From Moraxella equi (GTDB lineage Bacteria > Pseudomonadota > Gammaproteobacteria > Pseudomonadales > Moraxellaceae), in assembly GCF_002027555.1 (NCBI RefSeq), contig NZ_MXAP01000006.1, positions 1 to 36,335 on the forward strand: DNA of 36,335 bases. Reading direction: 5' to 3'. The position numbers and the translations under genes are program-made. This document shows positions 8,451 through 15,768 of this stretch, piece by piece. Position 1 is the stretch's first letter; every line of letters begins with the position of its first letter. Below the pieces are notes generated by a model, which saw nothing but the letters and a program-made list of their open reading frames with translations, did no database searches and was not told the DNA's origin.

Positions 8451-9557
8451 ATGAGTAGCAAACACACCCCCGAGTTGTCCGACCTAGAAATCCCCCAACC
8501 ATCTGATGTGCCAGATGATGTCATTCCACTCTTTGGCACGGACAAGGACGAGCGAGAGCCGACCGCTAAGCAAAGTCGCACCAAAATCATCTACGATGTC
8601 GGCATGCTTATCCTGCTGGTCATTGACCTGTGTTTGATATTTGCCGATAACATTTTGATGAGCGGACTTGTGACCAAACTTGCCGAATGGGGCGGATTTA
8701 GTGGCATGCTTAGTGCTTATCAAGAGCGATACCATGTTGGTTTATCCGCCATTGGGGGAATGTTTACGCTGTTTTGGGTGAGTGAGCTGTTGGTGCGGTG
8801 GCTACTTGCCATCAAGCGTCGCACTTATTATCGTTGGTTCTTTTTTCCTTTTGTGCATTGGTATGAAGTGCTGGCGTGTTTTCCCATGCTTCGTGCGTTA
8901 AGGCTACTGCGAGCAGGGATTATCATCAAACGCTTGCATGACACAGGCGTGATGGTCATTCCCAAAACGTGGATAACATCCGCCCAGTTTTATTACCATG
9001 TCATCTTAGAAGAACTCTCGGACAGGGTGATTTTGACCGCCATTGATAACTTTCGTGAGCAGATGGTGCAGTCTAAGACGCATGGTACACTGATTCAGAC
9101 GACCATTGACCGTAACCGTGCTGAGTTTGAGAGCGTGGTGCTTGATTTGCTTCGCCGTGAGCTTGCCCCGAAGTTACAGCAGGCGTTTTTGGCACAGACA
9201 GGGCAACAGCTCTCGCATGACATTGGCACGTCCGTTGAGCAGGCACTGCTTGACACGCCTGAGCTAAGACGTTATCTTAAACTCATTCCCATCGCAGGGG
9301 GCATGATAGAGTCGCAGATTACGAGCGTGGGTCGTCATATTGGCGAGAATGTTACCATGGCGGTCAATGAGCATTTGTTTGATGAAAAAACCCTAGACGC
9401 CCTGATGGTCAATGTCGCCAAAGGGGTGGCAAGCATTGATACCACACACCCACAACTACAAAAGCTCGTGAGTGGGGTGATTGATGACGCTCTAAATGCC
9501 TTTGAAAAGCAAGTCAAAGTCCAGCAGTGGAAGCACAAAGAGCAGTTGCATTTATAA
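8451..9557 (+). CDS. Membrane protein with voltage-sensor-like segment, function unknown
   Basis: A 368-residue protein with an acidic N-terminus (1-40), a hydrophobic helix at about 46-66, a second at about 101-120 and a third region at 128-145 followed by M-L-R148-A-L-R151-L-L-R154-A-G. The spacing of arginines every third residue resembles the S4 helix of voltage-sensing domains, and the preceding helices could be S1-S3; no pore loop or selectivity filter follows. The C-terminal half (about 165-368) is soluble and predicted helical. I do not recognise a characterised homologue; automatic tools might label it ion-transporter-like. The ATG at 8451 has no obvious ribosome-binding site. It precedes minC on the same strand, 260 bases away. 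Confidence 0.75.
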   Translation: MSSKHTPELSDLEIPQPSDVPDDVIPLFGTDKDEREPTAKQSRTKIIYDVGMLILLVIDLCLIFADNILMSGLVTKLAEWGGFSGMLSAYQERYHVGLSAIGGMFTLFWVSELLVRWLLAIKRRTYYRWFFFPFVHWYEVLACFPMLRALRLLRAGIIIKRLHDTGVMVIPKTWITSAQFYYHVILEELSDRVILTAIDNFREQMVQSKTHGTLIQTTIDRNRAEFESVVLDLLRRELAPKLQQAFLAQTGQQLSHDIGTSVEQALLDTPELRRYLKLIPIAGGMIESQITSVGRHIGENVTMAVNEHLFDEKTLDALMVNVAKGVASIDTTHPQLQKLVSGVIDDALNAFEKQVKVQQWKHKEQLHL

Positions 9558-9589
9558 AAGGGTGCTTTAATCTCAATTTAAAGTTACAA

Positions 9590-9645
9590 CTTATTGATTT
9601 TTCAATGATTATTTTTCGGATTGTAGGGGTGATTTACATTCGCCC
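9590..9645. repeat. Short dispersed repeat, copy 2
   Basis: TTATTGATTTTTCAATGATT followed by ATTTTTC and a TGTAGGGGTGATTTACATTC-type part matches 8147-8199 at most positions. It lies about 35 bases past the preceding stop codon. Confidence 0.65.
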
Positions 9646-9785
9646 TTGATAAATCAATCGCTTATACAAAGTGAGGGTGGGGTAAAGGATTTATCATTTT
9701 GCCAAATAAACCCGTGCCACTCATCACCAAAAATGCCAAAATCGCCACCCAAAGGCGATGATTTTGCCCCAAAACACTAAAAAAA

Positions 9786-9794
9786 TGGTAAAAT
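9786..9794 (+). promoter_or_regulatory. Extended -10 element of minC
   Basis: TGGTAAAAT is of the form seen before several genes in this window. Initiation near 9801 would leave a short leader that includes the AGGTGAT ribosome-binding site. Confidence 0.5.
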
Positions 9795-9819
9795 TGGCAA
9801 AATTTTAGGTGATGATGTT

Positions 9820-10653
9820 ATGAAACCGATTACTTTATTTGGCAAAATGCTTAGTTTTAGCCGTCTAAAACTGCACACTGACGACCTGACCGCCATTCAA
9901 GATGAACTAAGTGTTCTATTAAAAGACAACACGTCCGTGCCTGTGGTGCTAGACAGTGAGTGTAAGCTTGATTTGTCGGCATTGGTTGAGATGTTGTGGC
10001 AGATGGGCGTACAGCCGATAGGCGTGGTTGATGGCGCGCTAAGCGAGCAGGCAAACGCCCTGCGACTGGCGACTTTTCCTGCCGATGGCAAACGCATGGA
10101 GCGTATCAAGCCGACCGATTCACGTCCTGCCTCCATAAAGGCGGACAATGCAAATAATGCCCAATCATCAGAATCTAGGTCATCAGAAGCTAAGCCATCA
10201 GGACAAGCAGGCGAGTCCACCAATCAGCCGACAGCCCAAAAAGAAGCGACCGCCACCCAAACCCAAACCGCTCCCCTAGGGCTAGACACTGCCGATAACA
10301 CCTCCAAACAAGAGCAGGGCGTCACCAGTAGCGTACACAGCCAAATGCTTCGCTCGGGTCAGAGCCTGCAACATTTGGGCGGTGATTTGATTGTCATTGG
10401 TGGGGTCAATAAAGGGGCAGAAGCTATTACTGACAATAGTTTGCACATCTATGGACATGGACAAGGGCGATTGGTGGCAGGGGCGACAGGCGACAAACAC
10501 GCTCGTATTTTTTGCCAAAAGTTCAACCCCACGCTGGTCTCGGTGGCAGGCACCTACTGTCTTAGCGACGCCATTCCGCCTGAGATGATAGATGAGGCGG
10601 TGCAAGTCAGCTATGATGAAGATAAGGGGCTTATCTTTACGCTCATGGCGTGA
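9820..10653 (+). CDS. minC: Septum-site determining protein MinC
   Basis: MinC inhibits FtsZ polymerisation and is carried to the cell poles by MinD, which keeps division at mid-cell. The 277-residue product has an N-terminal FtsZ-inhibiting domain (about 1-105), a long polar linker rich in S, Q, T and A (about 107-170), and the C-terminal beta-helical domain with the hallmark G-G-D-L-I-V-I-G-G-V-N-K-G-A-E and D-N-S-L-H-I-Y-G, which mediates dimerisation and MinD binding. The linker is longer than in E. coli MinC (231 residues). AGGTGAT precedes the ATG. Unlike the usual tight minCDE order, a 394-base gap filled by a repeat element separates it from minD. Confidence 0.95.
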   Translation: MKPITLFGKMLSFSRLKLHTDDLTAIQDELSVLLKDNTSVPVVLDSECKLDLSALVEMLWQMGVQPIGVVDGALSEQANALRLATFPADGKRMERIKPTDSRPASIKADNANNAQSSESRSSEAKPSGQAGESTNQPTAQKEATATQTQTAPLGLDTADNTSKQEQGVTSSVHSQMLRSGQSLQHLGGDLIVIGGVNKGAEAITDNSLHIYGHGQGRLVAGATGDKHARIFCQKFNPTLVSVAGTYCLSDAIPPEMIDEAVQVSYDEDKGLIFTLMA

Positions 10654-10675
10654 TGGGTTTGGTTTATCATTGTTC

Positions 10676-10879
10676 AGGGCATGTTGAACCTTTGTAACAC
10701 AATTTACATTTTAGAAAGTTTAAAAAAATAAAATGATGTTTTTGCATGAAAAATGGCTAAATCTTGTTTTTCATAATAAAAGCTCGTTTGATAGAATGGC
10801 TATCAAACTTCACTTTTCCCTTGAAAAACGTGCGATTTTTCTCATTTTTCATTGCAAATACAAAAGTTCAACATGCCCT
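10676..10879 (+). repeat. ~205-bp inverted-repeat element with co-varying ends, copy A
   Basis: The ends are AGGGCATGTTGAAC (10676-10689) and its exact complement GTTCAACATGCCCT (10866-10879). The interior matches the second copy (16934-17140, opposite strand) over most of its length, for example GTTTTTGCATGAAAAATGGC and CTCATTTTTCATTGCAAATA. Internal hairpins include GTTTGATAG/CTATCAAAC and GAAAAA/TTTTTC. No coding frame is present. It could be a non-autonomous mobile element or a structured RNA. It sits between minC and the minD promoter. Confidence 0.85.
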
Positions 10880-10886
10880 AAAATTA

Positions 10887-10895
10887 TGGTAAAAT
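10887..10895 (+). promoter_or_regulatory. Extended -10 element of minDE
   Basis: TGGTAAAAT begins eight bases beyond the end of repeat copy A. It suggests that minDE has a promoter separate from minC, with a leader of about 145 bases. Confidence 0.45.
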
Positions 10896-11047
10896 AGATA
10901 AATTTTTTCTAAATCTTGACTGCTAGTAAATCATTGATGAATAGGGTAAAAATAACAGCAATGATAAAAAAGACAGTTGAGTACAAAGTATTTTTAAATT
11001 GCTAATATTGATAAATGTAGCAATACCAAATTATAAGGAGTTGCCCT

Positions 11048-11863
11048 GTGGCAAAAATCATCGTAGTAACATCAGGTAAAGGCGGTGTGGGTAAGACCAC
11101 CACCAGTGCGTCTTTTGGGGCAGGTCTGGCAGAGCGTGGTTATAAGACGGTCATCATCGACTTTGACGTGGGTTTGCGTAACCTTGACCTTATCATGGGC
11201 TGTGAGAACCGCATTGTCTATGACTTTGTGGATGTCATCAGTGGTAATGCCAAGCTCTCACAAGCACTGGTCAAAGACAAACAGCAGGAAAATCTGTACA
11301 TTCTGCCTGCCTCGCAAACCCGTGACAAAGACGCCTTAACCGATGAAGGTGTGGCGGCGGTCATGAAAGAGCTGTCTGATGAGCTGGGCTTTGACTACAT
11401 CATCTGCGACAGTCCGGCAGGGATTGAGCGTGGGGCACAGCTTGCCATGTATCACGCCGATGAAGCTTTGATTGTCACCAACCCAGAAGTATCGAGCGTG
11501 CGAGATTCTGACCGTATCATCGGTATCTTGCAGTCTCGAACCAAGCGTGTTGAAGAAGGTGGTAGCGTCAAAGAACATCTCATCATCACTCGCTACAACC
11601 CAGAGCGTGCCGCTCACGGTGAGATGATGGGCATTGATGACATTGCCAATGACATTCTAAAAGTGCCACTCATCGGCGTCATTCCAGAGTCGAATGCTGT
11701 GCTAGAAGCGTCAAACCACGGTCAGCCTGTCATTTATTTTAAAGACTCGGCAGCAGGTCAATGCTATGATGACATCGTGGCACGATTCTTGGGTGAAAAC
11801 CGTCCTTTGCGTCACATTGATGTCAAAAAGAAAGGTTTGTTTGCTAAGTTGTTCGGGGGCTGA
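11048..11863 (+). CDS. minD: Septum-site determining ATPase MinD
   Basis: MinD is a membrane-associated P-loop ATPase of the ParA/MRP class that recruits MinC and oscillates with MinE. The deviant Walker A is G10-K-G-G-V-G-K-T17, with the signature lysine K11. [12 protein letters not shown] follows at about 36-47, and C-D-S-P-A-G-I-E is the Walker B region. The C-terminus ends in the amphipathic membrane-targeting helix [12 protein letters not shown]. The start is GTG 11048, fixed by AAGGAG at 11035-11040 and by the standard sequence [11 protein letters not shown]. The 271-residue length is typical. The stop codon is separated from minE by one base. Confidence 0.98.
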   Translation: MAKIIVVTSGKGGVGKTTTSASFGAGLAERGYKTVIIDFDVGLRNLDLIMGCENRIVYDFVDVISGNAKLSQALVKDKQQENLYILPASQTRDKDALTDEGVAAVMKELSDELGFDYIICDSPAGIERGAQLAMYHADEALIVTNPEVSSVRDSDRIIGILQSRTKRVEEGGSVKEHLIITRYNPERAAHGEMMGIDDIANDILKVPLIGVIPESNAVLEASNHGQPVIYFKDSAAGQCYDDIVARFLGENRPLRHIDVKKKGLFAKLFGG

Positions 11864-11864
11864 T

Positions 11865-12140
11865 ATGAAAAAAGGATTTTGGAGTACGTTATTTGGTGGG
11901 GGTGATGAGCCAACCAGTGCGTCTATCGCCAAAGACCGCCTAAAAGTCATCGTCGCAAGCCACGACCGCCTAAACACTCGCCTGACCCCTGAGCGTGTGG
12001 ATGAAATGAAGCGTGAGATTTTGGCGGTGGTCAATAAATTCATCAGTGGCGTACAGATTAATGATGTCAATATCAAACAGCGTCATGAAGAAAGCCTTGA
12101 TGTGCTTGAAATGAACATCAATTTGCCCGACCGCAAATAA
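11865..12140 (+). CDS. minE: Cell division topological specificity factor MinE
   Basis: The 91-residue MinE stimulates MinD ATP hydrolysis and drives the polar oscillation. The N-terminal membrane-targeting region ([11 protein letters not shown]) is followed by the anti-MinCD segment [13 protein letters not shown] and the dimerisation domain ending in [10 protein letters not shown] start it at ATG 11865, one base after the minD stop, rather than at an ATG 99 bases upstream inside minD, because this gives the standard length and N-terminus. Translation is probably coupled to minD. Confidence 0.97.
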   Translation: MKKGFWSTLFGGGDEPTSASIAKDRLKVIVASHDRLNTRLTPERVDEMKREILAVVNKFISGVQINDVNIKQRHEESLDVLEMNINLPDRK

Positions 12141-12154
12141 CAGGCAGGGCAGAT

Positions 12155-12186
12155 AAAAAGGTGCGATTTGCACCTTTTTGTTTTTT
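12155..12186 (+). terminator. Intrinsic terminator of minDE
   Basis: AAAAAGGTGC and GCACCTTTTT pair around GATTT and a long T-run follows, starting 15 bases beyond the minE stop. Confidence 0.9.
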
Positions 12187-12232
12187 TAAGATTGGCATTA
12201 TTGAGTTAAGGTTTGGATGTTAAAAATAAATC

Positions 12233-12781
12233 CTAACCCATCAAATCAACCACGCTTATCTCAATATCATCAATCACGCCTACATCCACAAAGATGTCCG
12301 CTTGTGAGTCTAATTTGTCCGTGATGTCATAATGCTCGCTGACAGGCTCGCCTTGATAGACGAGTGGAGCGATAAAAAACGACTCGCCAATTTGCTCTAA
12401 CAGTGCCGTCATCACGGGCGTGGCGGACGTGGTAAAGCGAAGCGATTTTTTGCTGATGATTTTTTTATTGACCGCTTTGGTCGGCTCCAAGACAAAGGCG
12501 TGATGGGGCGTAAAGTCGCTTTTTAGGGTACGAAAAGCATCATTTGCCATGACTGCCACGTTTGACAGCTGACTGATGTTTTGGCACACCAGTAGCAGAT
12601 CTGACTCATCTAGTCCCAGACGCACCAAGCGTTCAAAGGCGTCTTTGGCATTCATCCCAAAGGCGAAACGATAGCCACACTCGGTCGGTGTGATGATGAC
12701 TTTGTCTGATGATAAGGCAGTTGCCGTTTCGTCTATCAGGCGGGGTTGGGGGTTGTCGGGATGGATATAGAGTGTTTTCAT
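12233..12781 (-). CDS. YciO-like protein of the Sua5/YrdC superfamily
   Basis: The 182-residue product begins M-K-T-L-Y-I-H-P-D-N-P-Q-P-R-L-I, very like YciO, and continues with I-I-T-P-T-E-C-G-Y (nucleotide/substrate-binding region in YrdC-like domains) and a Q-N-I-S-Q-L-S block. YciO belongs to the same fold as TsaC/Sua5, the threonylcarbamoyl-AMP synthase of tRNA t6A formation, but its own role is unsettled. The protein ends after V-V-D-L-M-G, about 20 residues before the usual C-terminus with its V-V-R-E-G motif, and the downstream DNA does not encode the missing part in any frame I checked. It may be a naturally short form. It is followed upstream on the same strand by epmC. Confidence 0.8.
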   Translation of the reverse strand: MKTLYIHPDNPQPRLIDETATALSSDKVIITPTECGYRFAFGMNAKDAFERLVRLGLDESDLLLVCQNISQLSNVAVMANDAFRTLKSDFTPHHAFVLEPTKAVNKKIISKKSLRFTTSATPVMTALLEQIGESFFIAPLVYQGEPVSEHYDITDKLDSQADIFVDVGVIDDIEISVVDLMG

Positions 12782-12852
12782 GGATTGTCCTTATAAATTG
12801 ATAATGTGTTAGATGGGTTTTCGGGGGCAAATGATATTTATAAATTCCCCGT

Positions 12853-13533
12853 TTACCTTGCCATATTCATGTCTAAACACACCCAAATCAGGCGTTTGGC
12901 ATCTTTGGATAAAAGGCAAGACGGTGCGTGTGGATTTTGCAAATAGGCGTGAGCTTGGGCGTACACGTCTGTGGCAAAGGTGCTGTTTGATGTGTCAAAA
13001 TCGGCATTTAGGTTGTCCGCTGAGACATAAAAATACCGCCCCAACGCCAATGACAGCAGGCATTCGATGGCTTGGGGTTTGATTTCTGCCTTCTCAAACT
13101 GGCGTTGGGTCATCTCATCTCGCCCGTCAGGGCAGTACCAATAGCCAAAATCATCAAGTCTCCTGCGTGTTGCCCCTGCCACGCACCAATGACTTATCTC
13201 ATGCAACGCACTTTGGAAGAACCCATGAGCGAACTCAATGCGAGCAGGCATGCCGTCTTTGCCAGCAAAGTATTCGGGTTCGCTCTTACCATGTACAAGT
13301 AGGGTTGGCATGGCACTGTGCTGATAGAGATGATTAAATAGGGCGATGAGCCAGTCAGTCTGTTCATGCTCATCATCGCTTAGGGTTTGCCACGTCCGTT
13401 TTAGCGTGCGATACGTCTCATCAAAACGGCACACGTCTGCCACGTACGCCTGTATGGCTTTGTCATCATAAAAGGCTTGCCAGAGCGGTGTTTGGGCGTG
13501 CAAACCCAGCCTGCTAAAATCAGTGGTACTCAT
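12853..13533 (-). CDS. epmC: Elongation factor P hydroxylase EpmC (YfcM)
   Basis: EpmC hydroxylates the beta-lysyl-lysine of elongation factor P. The sequence F-A-H-G-F-F-Q-S-A-L-H111-E-I-S-H115-W-C-V-A-G matches the EpmC metal site, and D-F-G-Y-W-Y-C-P-D-G-R-D with the later E-I-K-P-Q-A-I-E-C-L-L are hallmark segments. The 226-residue product has about 70 residues before the core that are longer than in E. coli YfcM, including D-E-T-Y-R-T-L-K-R-T-W. The start at ATG 13533 lacks a strong ribosome-binding site, so an internal start cannot be excluded. epmA and epmB are not in the window. Confidence 0.9.
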   Translation of the reverse strand: MSTTDFSRLGLHAQTPLWQAFYDDKAIQAYVADVCRFDETYRTLKRTWQTLSDDEHEQTDWLIALFNHLYQHSAMPTLLVHGKSEPEYFAGKDGMPARIEFAHGFFQSALHEISHWCVAGATRRRLDDFGYWYCPDGRDEMTQRQFEKAEIKPQAIECLLSLALGRYFYVSADNLNADFDTSNSTFATDVYAQAHAYLQNPHAPSCLLSKDAKRLIWVCLDMNMAR

Positions 13534-13644
13534 GGGGCGTTATCTGAATCTAAAAAACAAAAATTATACCACGCCCCATAAATTTTGCGTGAATTTTGGC
13601 AGGTTTTATGAAATAATAAGCCAAATTTTTATGATGATGATAAG

Positions 13645-14196
13645 ATGACCGCACCCACGCACCAATCAGCCACACTGCCCCAAAACATCGCCTTTGACAA
13701 ATGGGCAGACATCGGCTTTACATGGCAGGGCGATGTTCCTGTGACTGCCTTGCCACGCCTAGCAGGGCAGGTTATCGCTAGTGATGATTTGCTAAGCGTT
13801 GCCTTGACGCTCGCCCGACAAGACAAAATCCTGTGGCTAACCTATGATGTCAAAGCGATGCTGTCCGTGGCGTGCCAACGCTGTCTTGACCCCATGCCTG
13901 TGGATGTCTCGGGTAATTACCGCATGGCAATCTTAGAGAGCGAAAACAAGATTGGCTACCTAGAAGCCCTAGATGAGACAGCAGATTATGTCCTGCTAGA
14001 TGAGATTTGTCCCGATGACAAAAAAATACTCCCTGTGGCGGACATGCTAGAAGATGAGCTACTGCTTGCCATTCCGCTCTCGCCACGCCATGACGACTGC
14101 GACATGCACACGGACAGTGTGGGCGACGTGGCGGACGAACCTGTCGAAAACCCCTTTGCTGTGTTGGGGCAGTTAAAGGGTAAACTGTCGGGCTAA
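13645..14196 (+). CDS. yceD: YceD/DUF177 family protein upstream of rpmF
   Basis: The 183-residue product has the family hallmarks: the metal-like C-Q-R-C-L-D-P-M motif in the middle, L-E-D-E-L-L-L-A-I-P-L-S-P-R-H, and the C-terminal N-P-F-A-V-L-G-Q-L-K-G-K. The family sits next to rpmF in most bacteria and plants and is implicated in 23S rRNA/large-subunit assembly. The start ATG 13645 follows the AT-rich TATGATGATGATAAG. rpmF follows 174 bases downstream with its own promoter. Confidence 0.93.
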   Translation: MTAPTHQSATLPQNIAFDKWADIGFTWQGDVPVTALPRLAGQVIASDDLLSVALTLARQDKILWLTYDVKAMLSVACQRCLDPMPVDVSGNYRMAILESENKIGYLEALDETADYVLLDEICPDDKKILPVADMLEDELLLAIPLSPRHDDCDMHTDSVGDVADEPVENPFAVLGQLKGKLSG

Positions 14197-14246
14197 GCAA
14201 TATTTTGTAAATTTTGCAAAAATGGGCTTTTAAAATGTCAAATTTT

Positions 14247-14255
14247 TGGTATAAT
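14247..14255 (+). promoter_or_regulatory. Promoter -10 region of rpmF
   Basis: TTGGTATAAT ends at 14255 and is an extended -10 with a perfect TATAAT. No good -35 is visible, as expected for extended -10 promoters. Initiation near 14262 gives a leader of about 109 bases. Confidence 0.7.
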
Positions 14256-14261
14256 AGGGCG

Positions 14262-14349
14262 TTTAATGTATCTGCACCCATTTGATTAGGCGAAAAATGA
14301 TGCTACCGCCACAGATACCCACTTTCATTAAATTTGGCAGTCATTTGCC
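14262..14349 (+). promoter_or_regulatory. Structured 5' leader of rpmF
   Basis: TTTAATG (14262-14268) pairs with CATTAAA (14326-14332); immediately inside, TATCTG (14269-14274) pairs with CAGATA (14312-14317). A small GGCA/TGCC hairpin (14336-14349) follows, 11 bases before the AGGAG ribosome-binding site. The nested pairing starts exactly at the predicted transcript start. Confidence 0.55.
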
Positions 14350-14370
14350 GTACTTTATTTAGGAGCTATC

Positions 14371-14553
14371 ATGGCAGTTCAACAAAACCGCAAAAGCCGT
14401 TCACGCCGTGATATGCGTCGTTCTCACGACCGTATCAGCGTTGCTACTCTAAGCATTGATTCTACCACTGGCGAAAAACACATTCGCCATCATGCGACCA
14501 AAGACGGTTTTTACCGTGGTCGTCAGCTATTTAAAGTAGCCGCCGAAAGCTAA
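14371..14553 (+). CDS. rpmF: 50S ribosomal protein L32
   Basis: The 60-residue protein [20 protein letters not shown] is unmistakably L32. It contains no cysteine, so it is the zinc-independent form. AGGAG at 14361-14365 fixes the start. It follows yceD as usual, but in place of plsX-fabH the next gene is fabD, behind a terminator and a new promoter. Confidence 0.98.
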   Translation: MAVQQNRKSRSRRDMRRSHDRISVATLSIDSTTGEKHIRHHATKDGFYRGRQLFKVAAES

Positions 14554-14587
14554 TTTGTTTGGTTTCTACCTTGTAAAAACCAAGCCT

Positions 14588-14624
14588 AAGCCAAGTTCCA
14601 TGACCGCATGAGCTTGGCTTTTTT
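14588..14624 (+). terminator. Intrinsic terminator of rpmF
   Basis: AAGCCAAG and CTTGGCTT form the base of a hairpin followed by a T-run, 35 bases past the stop codon. Confidence 0.85.
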
Positions 14625-14765
14625 ATTCTAAATATTGATGGCTGTCAGTGGGATTTGCCTGCTTTTATGGTACAGTTTGCCTTGAAAATAGCCGTCAGGC
14701 GTTAAATTGTAAAAAATTTGTTTGCAAATTTATTCGATAATTTGTAAACAAATGTTTATTATTTA

Positions 14766-14774
14766 TGGTAAAAT
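14766..14774 (+). promoter_or_regulatory. Extended -10 element of fabD
   Basis: TGGTAAAAT lies 47 bases before the fabD start. The preceding stretch is A/T-rich with TTGTAA-like sequence too far upstream for a standard -35. Confidence 0.5.
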
Positions 14775-14820
14775 GATGCGTTCATCAGCGTGATGAATGT
14801 TTGACAAAAAATGGTGTAAC

Positions 14821-15768
14821 ATGACAACAAAACGTGTGGCAGCGATTTTCCCTGGTCAAGGGTCGCAGACCATTGGCATGATGGATGAGCTTGCCGAGCA
14901 TTTTAGTGTGGTAAAGACTACGTTTGACGAAGCAAGTGGTGCGTTGGGCGTGGATTTGTGGGAGATAACCCATGATGAGAGCCGTCTTAATAAGACCGAA
15001 TTTACTCAGCCTGCTCTGCTCACAGCGAGCGTGGCGATTTGGCAGATTGTCAAAGACAAACTCTCGGCACAGGGGATAACACCGCTGTGCTTGGCAGGGC
15101 ATTCGCTCGGTGAGTACTCGGCACTGGTGGCAAGTGGCGTGCTTAGCCTGACAGATGCGGTCAAGCTCGTGCATGAACGTGGTAAGCTCATGACAGGGGC
15201 GGTGGCAGGGATAGACACGCAGATGGCGGCGGTGCTGGGGTTAGATGATGAGCAGGTTGCCAGTCTGTGTGAAGATGCTACCGAAAACGCAGGCATTGTG
15301 GGTCCTGCCAACTTTAATAGCCCCGGACAAGTGGTGATTGCAGGCACACAAGTGGGTGTGAGCCATGTGCTGTCAGCGGTAGAGTCACTGGGCAAAAAGG
15401 CGGTGCCACTCAAAGTCTCTGTGCCGTCGCACTGTGAGCTCATGAACCCTGCCAGCGACGCATTGGCAAAACTTTTGGATGCGACCGAATTTGCCACCGC
15501 CCAAATCCCTATCATCCAAAACCGTCATGCCCAAGTGCATAAGCATGTCAGCGACATCAAGACCGCTCTCACCGAACAGCTCTCCATGCCAGTGCTGTGG
15601 TCACAAACCATGCAAAAACTTGCCGACAAGCAAATCGATGTTGTGATTGAGTGTGGACCGGGCAATGTCCTATCTAATCTTGCCAAACGTCAAGAGACAC
15701 CGATTGTCGCTTTGCCAACGGACAAATTAGCACGTTTAGAAAAATTGGAGCAATTACATGAGTCGTAA
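14821..15768 (+). CDS. fabD: Malonyl-CoA:ACP transacylase
   Basis: FabD transfers malonyl from coenzyme A to acyl carrier protein to supply fatty-acid chain extension. Visible motifs are F-P-G-Q-G-S-Q near the N-terminus, the nucleophile S95 in G-H-S95-L-G-E-Y-S-A, and the V-P-S-H-C-E-L-M segment with the catalytic histidine. I start at ATG 14821 (315 residues, N-terminus M-T-T-K-R-V-A-A-I-F-P) rather than ATG 14797, which would add eight residues unusual for the family. The gene overlaps fabG by 11 bases, so the two are translationally coupled. Confidence 0.97.
   Translation: MTTKRVAAIFPGQGSQTIGMMDELAEHFSVVKTTFDEASGALGVDLWEITHDESRLNKTEFTQPALLTASVAIWQIVKDKLSAQGITPLCLAGHSLGEYSALVASGVLSLTDAVKLVHERGKLMTGAVAGIDTQMAAVLGLDDEQVASLCEDATENAGIVGPANFNSPGQVVIAGTQVGVSHVLSAVESLGKKAVPLKVSVPSHCELMNPASDALAKLLDATEFATAQIPIIQNRHAQVHKHVSDIKTALTEQLSMPVLWSQTMQKLADKQIDVVIECGPGNVLSNLAKRQETPIVALPTDKLARLEKLEQLHES

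Noticed and set aside
8186..8458. 90-codon open frame between the acyltransferase gene and the voltage-sensor-like gene
   Set aside because: It runs through the nested inverted-repeat element, has no ribosome-binding site and overlaps the next gene's start; the translation has no protein-like pattern.
10676..10879. Reading the 205-bp element as 6S RNA or a tRNA-like gene
   Set aside because: Its two copies, sequence-divergent ends and hairpin order do not fit 6S RNA, and no cloverleaf or T-loop sequence is present.
14554..14820. Missing plsX-fabH between rpmF and fabD as evidence of deletion
   Set aside because: The gap holds a proper terminator and promoter with no remnants, and I recall the same order in other Moraxellaceae, so it is probably an old family arrangement.
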